Assembly (NCBI RefSeq): GCF_001029285.1
Contig: NZ_LDZY01000007.1
Location: 186,001-250,000, forward strand
Length of the DNA: 64,000 nt
DNA from: Desulfosporosinus acididurans
Lineage (GTDB): Bacteria; Bacillota; Desulfitobacteriia; Desulfitobacteriales; Desulfitobacteriaceae
Direction: 5' to 3'
The notes beneath the pieces are model-generated. The model saw only the letters and a program-made list of their open reading frames with translations. It was not told the DNA's origin and made no database searches. Below, in pieces: positions 1-8,993 of this stretch (positions within the stretch are counted from its first letter, which is position 1; each line of letters opens with the position of its first letter). The position numbers were made by a program, and so were the translations under genes.

Positions 1-347
1 GCATTTTGAATCATATATTCATTTCTCATAAAGGTTCCGAAAACAATAAAAAGTATAGCCTCAGCAAACATGCTAATAAAAACTGCTTTAATTAAGTAAT
101 GATCGATTCCGACGAATTTAGGGGTGTAATACAAGAACAGTCCTAATATTGCGCTGTATCCTATGTGAGATAAAACTCCTAGTGCAAGGCTACCTTCCCT
201 TATAAACATCATGCTTGTTGCCTTTGGAGCAGATATTGTAGTGAAACGAAAGTAAATCATTATTTCAGAGAATATTCCCGCAGGTATAGCACCGATTATT
301 GATAGGAACATAGCAATCAAAGGTTTGTCAAATTTTACTTCCACCAC
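1..347 (-). CDS. Membrane protein, C-terminus cut by window edge
   Basis: Reading the minus strand from a GTG at 347 (GAAGGAG just upstream) gives an open frame to the window edge. It contains at least three hydrophobic segments, including a stretch reading LIAMFLSIIGAIPAGIFSE. There are no catalytic motifs. I do not recognise the family; a small polytopic membrane protein is all that can be said. It points away from the recombinase operon and may be the chromosomal side of the mobile region. Confidence 0.55.
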   Translation of the reverse strand, partial: MVEVKFDKPLIAMFLSIIGAIPAGIFSEIMIYFRFTTISAPKATSMMFIREGSLALGVLSHIGYSAILGLFLYYTPKFVGIDHYLIKAVFISMFAEAILFIVFGTFMRNEYMIQN

Positions 348-530
348 ATTAACTCCTTCATCGTTTTTGCTATTATCATTTCTCCTCAAGTATTTTCTAT
401 ACACAAATTGAAAATAGTTCGGTTAAAGACTAGAGTAAGAATAACTATTAAATTACCTTCGCAAAAGACCCATTTAACAAAACTCTTATTAAATATTGAC
501 TTGCAATACCCACCATACAAGAGCTAACAT

Positions 531-563
531 GTCCTACGACTAGCAATCGCAGGACATTTTTTT
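531..563 (+). terminator. Leader hairpin with T-tract before recombinase pair 1
   Basis: GTCCTACGA (531-539) pairs with TCGCAGGAC (547-555) with one mismatch, followed by seven T. The same arrangement with different stem bases sits before the second recombinase pair (34142-34181), and about 65 bases upstream of both hairpins are nearly identical (from AAAGACCCATTTAAC). It is either a terminator insulating the recombinases or an attenuator controlling them. Confidence 0.6.
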
Positions 564-611
564 ACCACCAATATGTTCCCACAACCCTTGCTGAGGAAGG
601 AGACGAGCCAC

Positions 612-2222
612 ATGAAAAAAATACGCACCATTGAGAAAGCCCCAATCTTCAATAAACCTCTCCAAAAACTCAGAGTTTGCGCTTACGTTCGCGTTTCGAC
701 CAATCAAGCTGAGCAGCAAGAAAGCTTTTTTGCTCAAGTCCAGCATTACACTTCTTATATAAATAGCAATCCAGAATGGAGCTTTACAGGCATTTATAGT
801 GATCAAGGTATATCCGGTAAGAACGCAGCAAAACGACCAGAGTTTATGAGGATGGTTCAGGATGCCGAGAATAAGAAGTTTGACCTGATTATTACTAAAT
901 CAATTAGTCGCTTCGCTAGGAATACGACCGATTGTTTGGAAACCGTCCGTAAACTTAAACTACTTGGGATTGCCGTTCACTTCGAGAAGGAGGCTATTAA
1001 CACTTTAACTGCCGAAAGTGAGCTTATGTTATCCATTCTAAGCTCAGTCGCCGAGGAAGAATTAGCTTCCATCTCACAAAACATGCATTGGAGTAACCAA
1101 CGGCGTTTTAAGAAAGGGAAGTTCTCGGTCACCACCAAACGGTTTCTAGGTTATGACAAACACAAAAATGGACAACTCGTGATTAATGAAGAGCAAGCCG
1201 CCATAGTGAGACGAATTTTCAAAGACTATCTTTCAGGTCTGGGTGCTTTTCGAATCGCCAGAGGTCTTGAAGCCGACGAGATCATAAATATCTCAGGAAA
1301 TGTTAAATGGGCTGAATCAAGCATTCTAGATATCCTGAAGAACGAGAAGTACTGCGGTGACGCTCGCCTTCAAAAAACCATTACAACGGCCTTATATAAT
1401 AGGAAGAGAAATTACGGCGAAGCCCCAATGTACTATGTGAAGGATAGTCACCCAGCCATAATTAGCAGAGATGATTTTGAAAAAGTTCAGGAATTGATGG
1501 GGGCACGGGCTAAAGCGAAGGGGAATAAAGAGGGCGACCGCGAGAAATACACAAATCGATATGCTTTAACTGGAACCATTGTTTGCGGCAATTGTGGGAA
1601 TACATTTAAAAGGCATATAGATAATTGTGGTACGGTTGCGGAGTCGGTTTGTTGGATTTGCAACACCTATATAATAGGAAGAAAAAATTCTTGTGGGGTC
1701 GGGAGGATTAAAGAAGAGACCATTAAAGGCTTGTTTGTGAAAGTGTTTAACCAGCTTTATAGTAATCAGGCCAAGTTGCTAGGGGATTATAAAGCAAGGT
1801 TGGAAATGGAAAAGTTAACTGAGTTAGATAATGAGCGCATCGCGAAGTTAGATGAGGAAATTGAGAAACTCATCAAACAAGAACGGGCGCTCTTTTTAAT
1901 TGAAGAAAAGGGATATGCAGACCATAATGTAGTTAAAACTGAACACGAGGAATTAGTTAAAACATTGACCCAGCTTCAAACGGAACGATCGGATAGGATG
2001 GCTGAAATTAATAAGCGAGATAATCGAATGGTAAGAACTCTAGAACTTGAAGCTGTGCTTGAGGCGCAGGGAGGAAACCTCACAGAATTCAGCGACGATT
2101 TGTACCGGAATATGGTTGAAAAAATAGTAGTCAAGGAACGAACTAAATTAATATTTCACTTAAAAAATGGCCTTGTTTTCGAGGAAACTTACGCCTTGAA
2201 GCGAGGTCACGATATTTTCTAA
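612..2222 (+). CDS. Large serine recombinase A, copy 1
   Basis: Site-specific DNA recombinase of the large serine family. The N-terminal resolvase domain carries the catalytic serine in YVRVST (about residue 26) and the helix motif ITKSISRFARNT. A recombinase domain, a zinc ribbon (CGNCG ... CWIC), a long charged coiled coil and a short C-terminal beta region follow. The ATG at 612 has GGAAGGAG ahead of it; an ATG at 573 in the same frame is possible but has no ribosome site. Partner gene B starts 13 bases downstream. Such proteins integrate and excise elements at att sites. It is about 90% similar by eye to the gene at 34191. Confidence 0.93.
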   Translation: MKKIRTIEKAPIFNKPLQKLRVCAYVRVSTNQAEQQESFFAQVQHYTSYINSNPEWSFTGIYSDQGISGKNAAKRPEFMRMVQDAENKKFDLIITKSISRFARNTTDCLETVRKLKLLGIAVHFEKEAINTLTAESELMLSILSSVAEEELASISQNMHWSNQRRFKKGKFSVTTKRFLGYDKHKNGQLVINEEQAAIVRRIFKDYLSGLGAFRIARGLEADEIINISGNVKWAESSILDILKNEKYCGDARLQKTITTALYNRKRNYGEAPMYYVKDSHPAIISRDDFEKVQELMGARAKAKGNKEGDREKYTNRYALTGTIVCGNCGNTFKRHIDNCGTVAESVCWICNTYIIGRKNSCGVGRIKEETIKGLFVKVFNQLYSNQAKLLGDYKARLEMEKLTELDNERIAKLDEEIEKLIKQERALFLIEEKGYADHNVVKTEHEELVKTLTQLQTERSDRMAEINKRDNRMVRTLELEAVLEAQGGNLTEFSDDLYRNMVEKIVVKERTKLIFHLKNGLVFEETYALKRGHDIF

Positions 2223-2235
2223 GGAGGTTTTATTA

Positions 2236-3777
2236 ATGGCAACAGTAACAGTCATTCCAGCAAAACCGATGCAAGAATTGAAAGGTTTAGAGGCTACAGC
2301 AAAACTAAGAGTTTGCGCTTACGCACGGGTTTCCACGGATAATGAAGAGCAATTATCCAGTTATCAGGCGCAGGTTGAGCATTACACCTCATATATTCAG
2401 AACAATCCAGCTTGGGAATTTGTTGAGATTTTCTCGGATGAAGGAATTAGCGGCACGAACACTAAGAAACGTGAGGGCTTCAACCGCATGATTGATGAGT
2501 GTATGGCAGGTAAGATTGACATGGTCATTACCAAGTCAATTAGCAGATTTGCTCGGAACACTCTGGATACATTGAAGTATGTACGTCAGTTAAAAGAAAA
2601 GGGAGTCGCTATTTTCTTTGAAAATGAGGTCGTTAATACGTTAGATTCCAAGGGAGAATTTCTAATAACTTTGCTCGGAAGCCTGGCACAAGAAGAGAGT
2701 TCCAATTTGTCTCAGATTACGAAGATGGGAATTAGTTACAGGTTCCAAGAGGGTAAGGTTTTAGTTAACCACAATAAATTCCTTGGGTACACCAAGGATG
2801 AACAGGGCCAGTTAGTTATTGTTCCAGAAGAAGCCGAGGTAGTGCAGCGGATTTATCGGGAGTTCTTGGATGGCAAAAGTCCATATAAAATTGCCAGCAA
2901 TCTTCAAAAGGATGGGTTAATCACTGGGGCAGGCGGTACAAAGTGGTATGACAGTACGGTCATTGGAATACTCAAGAATGTGAAATATATGGGCGATGCA
3001 CTGCTCCAGAAAACCTACACGACAGATTTTTTAACAAAAAAGCGTGTGAAAAATACTGGACATGCTGCCCAGTATTATGTCGAGGATAGCCATGAAGCTA
3101 TTATTTCTAAGGAAGAGTTTGCTGCTGTTCAGATGGAATTTGAAAGACGAACGAATATGCGTGGGTATTCCAAGAGTGGGAAGAGCAAGTTCACAAGTGA
3201 TTATGCTTTTTCCGGGAAGTTGTTCTGTGAGAATTGTGGTTCTAAATTTAGGCGTACCAAATGGGGAAAGGGTAAGAATGAGCAGATTGTCTGGATATGT
3301 ATTAATCATCAAACGGGTGGAAATGAAGCTTGTGATATGAAGACTATCAAAGAAAAAGCTTTGGAACAGGCTTTTGTTCGGGTTATGAACAGAATCATAA
3401 TTAAGAGAGAAGCTTATTTAGTAGAAGAGATTAGTTGTGAGGAGAGTGATTATGAGGATATCGATGCCAAGATAGCGGAACTTCAACAAGAGTTGATGAA
3501 TGTGGTGCGGAATAATCAGGAATATTCATGTTTAACTAATGAGATTGAAAGGTTGCAGGTGCATAGGCAGAGGTTGAAAAGTGATGAGACCGAGAAGGCG
3601 TGGAGGGATAGGATGAGAGAAGAGTTCAAGGCCTATCTGGATGCTAGGGACGGCAGTCTGCTGGATAAGTTTGATGGGGATTTGTTCCGAAAGCTGGTGG
3701 AGAAGGTTAGAGTAGAGTCGATGGTGGAGGTGGAGTTTGTATTGAAGGCTGGGATAGAGGTTAGAGAAGTGCTGTGA
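2236..3777 (+). CDS. Large serine recombinase B, copy 1
   Basis: Second member of the tandem pair, behind AAGGAGG. The resolvase domain has YARVST (serine about residue 33), a second conserved region reading ITKSISRFARNT, and a recombinase domain with the motif GTKWYDSTVIGILKN. A CxxC-type zinc ribbon (FCENCGSKF) and a coiled coil follow. Paired large serine recombinases in one operon recall CcrA/CcrB of staphylococcal cassettes and similar clostridial elements; both may be needed for movement. The gene is complete. A close copy lies at 35854 and a 45-codon fragment at 54478. Confidence 0.93.
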   Translation: MATVTVIPAKPMQELKGLEATAKLRVCAYARVSTDNEEQLSSYQAQVEHYTSYIQNNPAWEFVEIFSDEGISGTNTKKREGFNRMIDECMAGKIDMVITKSISRFARNTLDTLKYVRQLKEKGVAIFFENEVVNTLDSKGEFLITLLGSLAQEESSNLSQITKMGISYRFQEGKVLVNHNKFLGYTKDEQGQLVIVPEEAEVVQRIYREFLDGKSPYKIASNLQKDGLITGAGGTKWYDSTVIGILKNVKYMGDALLQKTYTTDFLTKKRVKNTGHAAQYYVEDSHEAIISKEEFAAVQMEFERRTNMRGYSKSGKSKFTSDYAFSGKLFCENCGSKFRRTKWGKGKNEQIVWICINHQTGGNEACDMKTIKEKALEQAFVRVMNRIIIKREAYLVEEISCEESDYEDIDAKIAELQQELMNVVRNNQEYSCLTNEIERLQVHRQRLKSDETEKAWRDRMREEFKAYLDARDGSLLDKFDGDLFRKLVEKVRVESMVEVEFVLKAGIEVREVL

Positions 3778-3799
3778 CAAATGCAAGACTTATTCGAGA

Positions 3800-4687
3800 T
3801 TACTGGTATTTCCTAATAAAGTTCATAAAGGCAAGCAAGGTAGGACAGTAGTGTTGATCTTTGGCTGTTATTAGATAAACCCAGCAGGGCAAAGTAGTTT
3901 CATCACCCTTAACTTTCTGTAGCATCTTGAATGCTAGTTCTTCTTCAACAACTCGTGAGGGCAGAAATGCTATCCCGATACCAGACATAACAAACCGCTT
4001 GATCACTTCAGCATCGGGAATTTCCATAAACAACTTTGTGGTAATGCCCTGTCCTGAAAGATGTTCTTTGATGTTATGATCGGACGAACATTTTTCCCAT
4101 ATGATCAAAGGGTACTTAGAAAACAAAGTATTCATGGGGAGACCATCATCACTGGTAGGGCAGACTAGAATAAGATCGTCTTGGGCGAATCTTTCTATGT
4201 GGACGTTATCGGCTTCCACAGGGCCAAGCAATAGGGCCAGATCCAGTTCTCCTTCTTCAACGGAGCGAGCTATCTGTAAATCGTTATCTATTGTTAGAGA
4301 CACTTTAATGTTGGGAAAGCGGGAGTAAAACTCTTTAAGAATAGAAGGCAGCAAATAGCTTCCCACAATTGAGCTAGCTCCCAGGCGTACTTCCCCGCGC
4401 TCTAAATCATGGAATTGGTCCATCGCTCTACTTGCCTGTTGAGCAAGGATCATAATTCGATCGGCATAGTCATAAAGAGAACGGCCGGCATCAGTGAGAA
4501 TCACCTGGCGGCCTCGCTGGGAAAATAAATCGAGTCCTAGACTCTTCTCCAAGGAGGCTATTTGCCTTGATACTGCAGGTTGGCTTAAATTAAGCTCTTC
4601 CCCGGCCTTGGAATAACTTAAATGCCTGGCAACGGAGTGAAAGAACCTAAGTTGGTTAAGAATTAAATCGGTCAGCTGAACCACCAC
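3800..4687 (-). CDS. LysR-family transcription regulator
   Basis: 295 aa. An N-terminal winged helix-turn-helix (about residues 8-65, with LSQPAVSRQIASLEKSLG) is followed by a periplasmic-binding-protein-like effector domain. It is transcribed divergently from selD; the start codons are about 100 bp apart and the gap holds a dyad, so it probably controls selD and perhaps the selenium cluster. The effector is unknown. Length and domain order are normal for the family. Confidence 0.92.
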   Translation of the reverse strand: MVVQLTDLILNQLRFFHSVARHLSYSKAGEELNLSQPAVSRQIASLEKSLGLDLFSQRGRQVILTDAGRSLYDYADRIMILAQQASRAMDQFHDLERGEVRLGASSIVGSYLLPSILKEFYSRFPNIKVSLTIDNDLQIARSVEEGELDLALLLGPVEADNVHIERFAQDDLILVCPTSDDGLPMNTLFSKYPLIIWEKCSSDHNIKEHLSGQGITTKLFMEIPDAEVIKRFVMSGIGIAFLPSRVVEEELAFKMLQKVKGDETTLPCWVYLITAKDQHYCPTLLAFMNFIRKYQ

Positions 4688-4692
4688 CTATA

Positions 4693-4738
4693 ATGAATAT
4701 GCATACAACATATGCAAACTATTCATTTGTATTATAAT
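4693..4738 (+). promoter_or_regulatory. LysR operator and selD promoter
   Basis: A perfect inverted repeat TGCATA-CAACA-TATGCA (4700-4716) lies inside a wider dyad ATGAATA ... TATTCAT. A TATAAT -10 box follows at 4733-4738, while no good -35 is visible where the dyad lies. This layout fits an activator-dependent promoter for selD. Confidence 0.6.
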
Positions 4739-4784
4739 ACTTGTCATGATAATCTGTAAATACAAAGGAGGCAATGACACTAAT

Positions 4785-5813
4785 ATGCCAAAAGTAAGCC
4801 TTACATCGTATTCTCCCGGTTCCGGCTGAGCTTGTAAAATAGGTCCGGCGGACCTAATGGAAGTGTTGTCGAGTTTACCCAAGGTGGTTGATCCCAAGGT
4901 TTTGGCAGGTCGAGACGAAAATGCTGCGGTTTATAAAATAAGCGATGAACTGGCTGTTGTTCAGACTGTCGATTATATTACACCAGTGGTTGACGATCCG
5001 TACCAATTTGGAATGATTGCAGCTGCTAATTCTATCAGCGATATTTATGCCATGGGAGTCAAACCTGCCTTTGCCTTAAATATAGTGGGTTATCCCAATC
5101 AGACACTGCCCTTAAGTATTTTAGAACAAATTTTAAAGGGTGGAGCTGATAAATCTTCAGAAGCGGGAATATCGATTATCGGTGGTCATTCTGTGACCGA
5201 CCATGCTCCAAAATATGGACTGGTGGTAACTGGTTTCGCTCATCCCGAAAAGCTCATTACTAAGAAGGGTGCGAAGCCGGGGGATGCCTTGGTGTTGACC
5301 AAACCACTGGGTATTGGTGTCATCACCACTGGTATTGACCGCCGCCTAACCACGCCTGCGATGGAAATAGCTGTTATAGAGGAGATGTACCGCCTGAACA
5401 GGGATGCTTCAGAAGCTATGGTTGAAGTTGGTGTCTCGGCCTGTACCGACGTAACTGGCTTTGGTTTATTAGGTCATTTGTCCGAGATGCTCTCCTCAAG
5501 TGGTGTCGGAGCGAAGATTTACAACTCTGATGTCCCTTTGATCACCGGTGCTATAGAAATGGCCGAAGCTGGGGCCTTTTCTGGAGGGGCGCATAACAAC
5601 TTTCGCTATATGAGGGACAAGGTGACATGGGAGAATTCAATTTCGAAAGAAATGCGAATGATTCTTTGCGATCCACAAACTTCTGGCGGGCTCTTAATAG
5701 CTGTTGATCCTCAAAAGTTAGATACATTCTTGAACACACTTGGGCAGAAAAATGTAGATGCTCGTGAGATCGGAACGATAACAAAGGAAAAAACGTTTCG
5801 AGTGTTAGAGTAG
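4785..5813 (+). CDS. selD: Selenide, water dikinase with selenocysteine (TGA at 4827)
   Basis: SelD makes selenophosphate from selenide and ATP, the selenium donor for selenocysteine. The frame from ATG 4785 reads SYSPGSG-U-ACKIGPADL, with TGA as codon 15 in the place of the catalytic Cys/Sec of the family. After the TGA the frame stays open to 5813 (342 aa, normal length). AIR-synthase-like N and C domains are recognisable, e.g. ACTDVTGFGLLGHL and CDPQTSGGLL. AAAGGAGG lies 13 bases before the start. A conventional gene caller starts at 4857 and loses the active site. It supplies selenium for the selenoproteins downstream. Confidence 0.95.
4840..4856 (+). promoter_or_regulatory. SECIS-type hairpin of selD
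   Basis: TAGGTCC-GGC-GGACCTA: a perfect 7-bp stem with loop GGC, starting 11 bases after the TGA. Distance and GG loop match bacterial SECIS elements recognised by SelB. Confidence 0.85.
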
Positions 5814-5884
5814 AGAAGAACATTACGAAAAGAAAAAAACCAATGAAATTATATATCTTATGAATGTAAACGGGGGAATTATAA

Positions 5885-6145
5885 ATGGTTATCATTAAAG
5901 TGTACTCAAACAGTCCCGCAGGCCTTCGCTGAAGCCGTCTCTTGCAAATGGCCCGTGCGGTCAGCGAAAAGTTTGAGCCTGATGTGAAAGTCGATGTCAT
6001 TTACAAAGGCACCGTGGACATTGTCCTTAATAACGAGGAGGTTATCAGCCCTCCCAACCTTTATGTTGATGATGTAGAACTTGGAAAAGAGGCTACCCAG
6101 GATCAACTGGAAACGGTTGTCGCACGGAAGCTGGGGAAAAAATAA
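5885..6145 (+). CDS. Thioredoxin-like selenoprotein 1 (TGA at 5930)
   Basis: 86 aa. The frame reads MVIIKVYSNSPAGLR-U-SRLLQMAR, then a helix and VISPPNLYVDDVELGKE, i.e. beta strand, Sec at the N-terminus of helix 1, and the cis-proline loop SPP of a thioredoxin fold. The resolving residue two positions after Sec is not Cys (USRL), so it probably works as a monothiol/selenol carrier. GGGGGA precedes the ATG. The paralogue at 8133 has TGA at exactly the same codon (16), which makes recoding far more likely than mutation. It recalls the family I know as SaoT. Partner likely in the same cluster. Confidence 0.88.
5949..5963 (+). promoter_or_regulatory. SECIS-type hairpin, thioredoxin-like 1
   Basis: TGGCC-CGTGC-GGTCA, five pairs including one G-T, starting 16 bases after the TGA. 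It is weaker than the others in the cluster, but sits at almost the same distance as in the paralogue. Confidence 0.55.
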
Positions 6146-6188
6146 GCGTTTTTGTTGCACCGCCATTTTTTATAGACAGGGGGGCTCT

Positions 6189-6455
6189 ATGAATTGAAAT
6201 TATGAATGGGATGAGTATAGTGGGTATCAAATAATAGCTAGAAATATTCTTGGAGCTCCAGATAAAGCTGATATGAAAATGATTCGGTATACCTATGCTC
6301 CAAATGTTAATGTAGAGATTATTTATTAAAGTGATTTGCCTGACATACCTACTCTACCAAATATAGCAGTGGATGACAGGGTACTAGGTAAAGAAGTTAC
6401 AGCGGAAAAATTAGAAGAAGCCATTAAAGATTTATTACTTGAATCAATTTCATAA
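6189..6455 (+). pseudogene. Chimeric remnant: J-domain start joined to thioredoxin-like end
   Basis: One continuous frame from ATG 6189 (GGGGGGC ahead) with an in-frame TGA (6195) and TAA (6327). Codons 18-35 resemble the start of the J-protein at 8994 (ARNILGAPDKADMKMIR against ARKILGVPDDADVKMIR). The rest matches the end of the thioredoxin-like protein at 8133 (YAPNVNVEII ... VLGKEVT). It joins two neighbours' sequences and has no selenocysteine position or SECIS, so it is read as a recombination scar. The following ~200 bases also resemble the 3' flank of the 8133 gene. Confidence 0.7.
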
Positions 6456-6660
6456 ATGGTTTTTTTGATGAAGCAACTACTATATATAGTGGTGGTGATT
6501 TTATTTTCAGCTATATATGGTACTGTCAAGTCGGTTTTTAGGCATTATGAAATTGATTCACTTGACTGAGAATTATATATTTGAAAAGTTCCAAATCATT
6601 TTGTTATGGAATTTGCTCTCAAAGAATGAATGAAATTTATCCTGATAGTGGGGAATTTAT

Positions 6661-7059
6661 ATGGTCACTTGGTTTGAAATTTTCGATAAGTTATTACACC
6701 CTCACCGTAAAAAACAGGAAAAATTAATGTCCAGAATGATAGAATACAGGGAATTATCGTCTATAGCGTTGGAAAATGAAAACCAGGGCATGTACTCTTT
6801 GTTACAGAGGGAATTGAACGAGATGTTCTGCGAATATCTAACCTGGTCTTTTTTGGACGGAATCGGTTTTCTAATTCCTCACGTCCTAATCATGGGATTA
6901 ATTAGTATCTGGTGGCCGTACTTTGCTCTGCCATTTAAACTTCCCGTAATTGACAATCACGCTTACGTGATTGTCTGGTATCCACTTATAATAATCATTT
7001 ATTATGTAGGTCACCGGTTACTGCGTAGAAATACTGGGTCAATGTTCAAGCTTACCTGA
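6661..7059 (+). CDS. Small membrane protein with cytoplasmic helix
   Basis: 132 aa. An N-terminal charged helical part (about 1-65, KKQEKLMSRMIEYRELS) is followed by two or three membrane segments (LIPHVLIMGLISIW; YVIVWYPLIIIIYYVG). A basic juxtamembrane coiled stretch followed by Trp-rich membrane helices is reminiscent of DUF106/EMC3-like proteins, but this is weak. GTGGGGAA precedes the ATG. It sits directly before the TSUP transporter and may be its partner. Confidence 0.75.
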   Translation: MVTWFEIFDKLLHPHRKKQEKLMSRMIEYRELSSIALENENQGMYSLLQRELNEMFCEYLTWSFLDGIGFLIPHVLIMGLISIWWPYFALPFKLPVIDNHAYVIVWYPLIIIIYYVGHRLLRRNTGSMFKLT

Positions 7060-7101
7060 TGACAAGTTAAGATCGGATGAGATTATTGGAGGTGTACACG
7101 T

Positions 7102-8058
7102 ATGTTCTTTCATGTAGCGGGAGTTACCGTCAATCCTATTGTTATTATCATCTGGATGGCTTTTGTCGGTTTTGTATTTTCTACCATTGGTGCCGCCGGC
7201 GGAATTTTGGCGGGGGTAGGTCACATCACTATCTTCGGAATGAAAAAAGCCAATACTATTAAACCTATGAACCAGATTCTAACTTTAATCAGCCCAATCA
7301 TTTCTACGCCCTTATATTTACGTGAAAGACGATTGGTGGTCCCGGCAGCTGTAAGTTTAGGTTTAGGCGGCATCATTGGGGCGTTGCTTGGTTCTTGGTT
7401 TTCTACCAATTTCCTGAAAGAGATGTCAGCCTATCAACCGATCTTTGGCTTAATTACGTTTGTAATTGCCGGGCGTATGTGGTATGAAATGACCCCAGGA
7501 TTCCGGGAAAAACAACAGAAAGTAAAAAAAGCAACCAAAGCTTTTGAAGAAAAGGTCAAAGAACTAAAGGCTGCCGGCAAAATGAATGAGATCAAGGAAA
7601 TCGGCGTTCAATTTAGTGAAATGGGAATAAACAACACCTTTACATTTGCCGGAGAATCCTTTCGTTACAATGTCTTTGCCCCCTTTATTGCCGGAGTGGT
7701 TGTTGCAATTATCTCAGCAGCTCTGGGTGTGGGCGGCGGCTTCCTTTTGGTGCCGTTCCTGAGCAGTGCTCTTGGTTTCCCAATGTTCATCGTTGCAGGT
7801 ACTTCTACTATGTCTATCGTAATTTCTTCTCTGACAAGTATCAGTAACTATCTACGCATGGGAAGTCAATTAGATTTACCTATGGTGGGTTTCGAACTAG
7901 TTGGCATTCTGATTGGTTCTTACTTGGGACCAGTCCTTTCCAAACATATTAAAGGCATTTACCTGAAAGGCTTTCTGGCCGTGGTGCTTACTTATATTGG
8001 AATTGGCTATGTCTTTGGCCCGATGATTCAGCATGCTTTTGGGTTTTGGATTATTTAA
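7102..8058 (+). CDS. TSUP-family (TauE/SafE) transporter
   Basis: 318 aa. Two halves of about four membrane segments each: STIGAAGGILAGVG near the start and AALGVGGGFLLVPFL in the second half are the paired glycine-rich motifs of the TSUP family. A charged loop of about 60 residues (KQQKVKKATKAFEEKVKELK) separates the halves. GGAGGTG precedes the ATG. TSUP members move sulfite, sulfoacetate and similar anions, usually outward. Flanked by two selenoproteins, it may export or import the substrate of this cluster; it would correspond to what I recall as SaoE. Confidence 0.9.
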   Translation: MFFHVAGVTVNPIVIIIWMAFVGFVFSTIGAAGGILAGVGHITIFGMKKANTIKPMNQILTLISPIISTPLYLRERRLVVPAAVSLGLGGIIGALLGSWFSTNFLKEMSAYQPIFGLITFVIAGRMWYEMTPGFREKQQKVKKATKAFEEKVKELKAAGKMNEIKEIGVQFSEMGINNTFTFAGESFRYNVFAPFIAGVVVAIISAALGVGGGFLLVPFLSSALGFPMFIVAGTSTMSIVISSLTSISNYLRMGSQLDLPMVGFELVGILIGSYLGPVLSKHIKGIYLKGFLAVVLTYIGIGYVFGPMIQHAFGFWII

Positions 8059-8132
8059 TGACGGATATACTAAGAATCTTGTCCAAGTATCATTAGTCAA
8101 ATGATATTTAAATTTAAAAGGGAGGGCTATTT

Positions 8133-8372
8133 ATGGTAACTATCAAGGTTTTTTCTAATCGTCCTTCTGGAAAAACCTGAACTCGGCTTATCAGTCTAGC
8201 CGGTACGGTTAGGGATGCCTACGCTCCAAATGTTAATGTAGAGATTATTTGTAAAGGTGATTTATCTGACATGCCTACTCCACCTAATATATCGGTGAAT
8301 GACAAGGTGCTAGGTAAAGAAGTTACAACGGAAAAATTAGAGGAAGCCGTTAGAGATTTATTATTTGATTGA
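8133..8372 (+). CDS. Thioredoxin-like selenoprotein 2 (TGA at 8178)
   Basis: 79 aa: MVTIKVFSNRPSGKT-U-TRLISLAG ... MPTPPNISVNDKVLGKEVT. TGA is codon 16 as in the paralogue at 5885, and the downstream frame is collinear, including the PPN cis-proline loop. GGGAGGG precedes the ATG. The pair lies either side of the membrane-protein genes, so they may serve two steps or two partners of one redox relay. The frame carries no other defects. Confidence 0.87.
8196..8212 (+). promoter_or_regulatory. SECIS-type hairpin, thioredoxin-like 2
   Basis: CTAGCC-GGTAC-GGTTAG, six pairs (one G-T), loop beginning GG, 15 bases after the TGA. Confidence 0.7.
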
Positions 8373-8439
8373 AATTATATATTTGAAAGTTCCAAACTAT
8401 TTTGTTATATAATTTGCTCATAAAGAAGGGAGGACTTCT

Positions 8440-8691
8440 GTGGGGTTCAGCATAGCAGAACAGTTTAACCTACTGGATTCATTAACTCCTATGAGAATAG
8501 ACATTTTAATAAGAATATCCTTAAATCCTGGGTTATCTAATGATATAAGACTAATTGCTCTAAGTTTGTTAATTTACAATAATGCTGTAGATTTCTCCCT
8601 TTTAGAAGATATCCTATTACAAATGAAGATGACAGAGGATTTAGATACACTTTATGAGCAACTTAAGCTAACTATGGATGCTCATATCTAA
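8440..8691 (+). CDS. Hypothetical helical protein, 83 aa
   Basis: GTG start behind GGGAGG. The protein is all-helical by composition (NLLDSLTPMRIDILIRIS ... LEDILLQMKM), without cysteines or membrane segments. Unrecognised. It lies between the second thioredoxin-like gene and the J-protein, on the same strand, so it may be a small accessory of the cluster. Confidence 0.6.
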   Translation: MGFSIAEQFNLLDSLTPMRIDILIRISLNPGLSNDIRLIALSLLIYNNAVDFSLLEDILLQMKMTEDLDTLYEQLKLTMDAHI

Positions 8692-8778
8692 CTTTTTTAT
8701 TCGCTCGCGGAGTTTTTTTAATGGTCTCCACAATAACAATACTCATATAGTCTCAGCTCACCAGCATATGGATGGATA

Positions 8779-8894
8779 GCGGTTTTGTGTAACTGACGTG
8801 ATGCATGAAGCTACCGCAAAAAACCTTTCTCAGAGATGTGGAGGGTTTTGGCCTAAGGTTATTCAGGCTTCTTGTCAATTCCGAAAGACGGAAT
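8779..8894 (+). ncRNA. String of four hairpins ahead of the J-protein gene
   Basis: In the gene-free stretch 8692-8993: GCGGT/ACCGC (8779/8813), AAAACC/GGTTTT (8820/8844), GCCT/AGGC (8851/8865) and ATTCCG-AAAGA-CGGAAT (8878-8894) follow one another. There is no T-tract. It does not match a riboswitch class I can name. It could be a structured leader or a chance set of small stems. Confidence 0.35.
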
Positions 8895-8993
8895 GATGCC
8901 AAAATAAAGCTAGTTACTTAAGCACATGACAGGGGTGAAGTTGGTATCATATCAGGTGCTGAAAAGTGTTATTTTGGAAGTTGGAGTTTTAGT

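Noticed and set aside
6195-6197. A further in-frame TGA three codons into the chimeric scar
   Set aside because: No hairpin at SECIS distance, no matching Cys/Sec position in relatives, and a TAA follows in the same frame.
6456-6569. A 37-codon hydrophobic ORF after the scar
   Set aside because: No ribosome site; it lies in sequence that looks like an insertion in the duplicated flank.
8692-8993. Cobalamin riboswitch or tRNA-Sec in the gap before the J-protein
   Set aside because: No B12-box-like sequence, no T-loop or TCA anticodon arm could be found.
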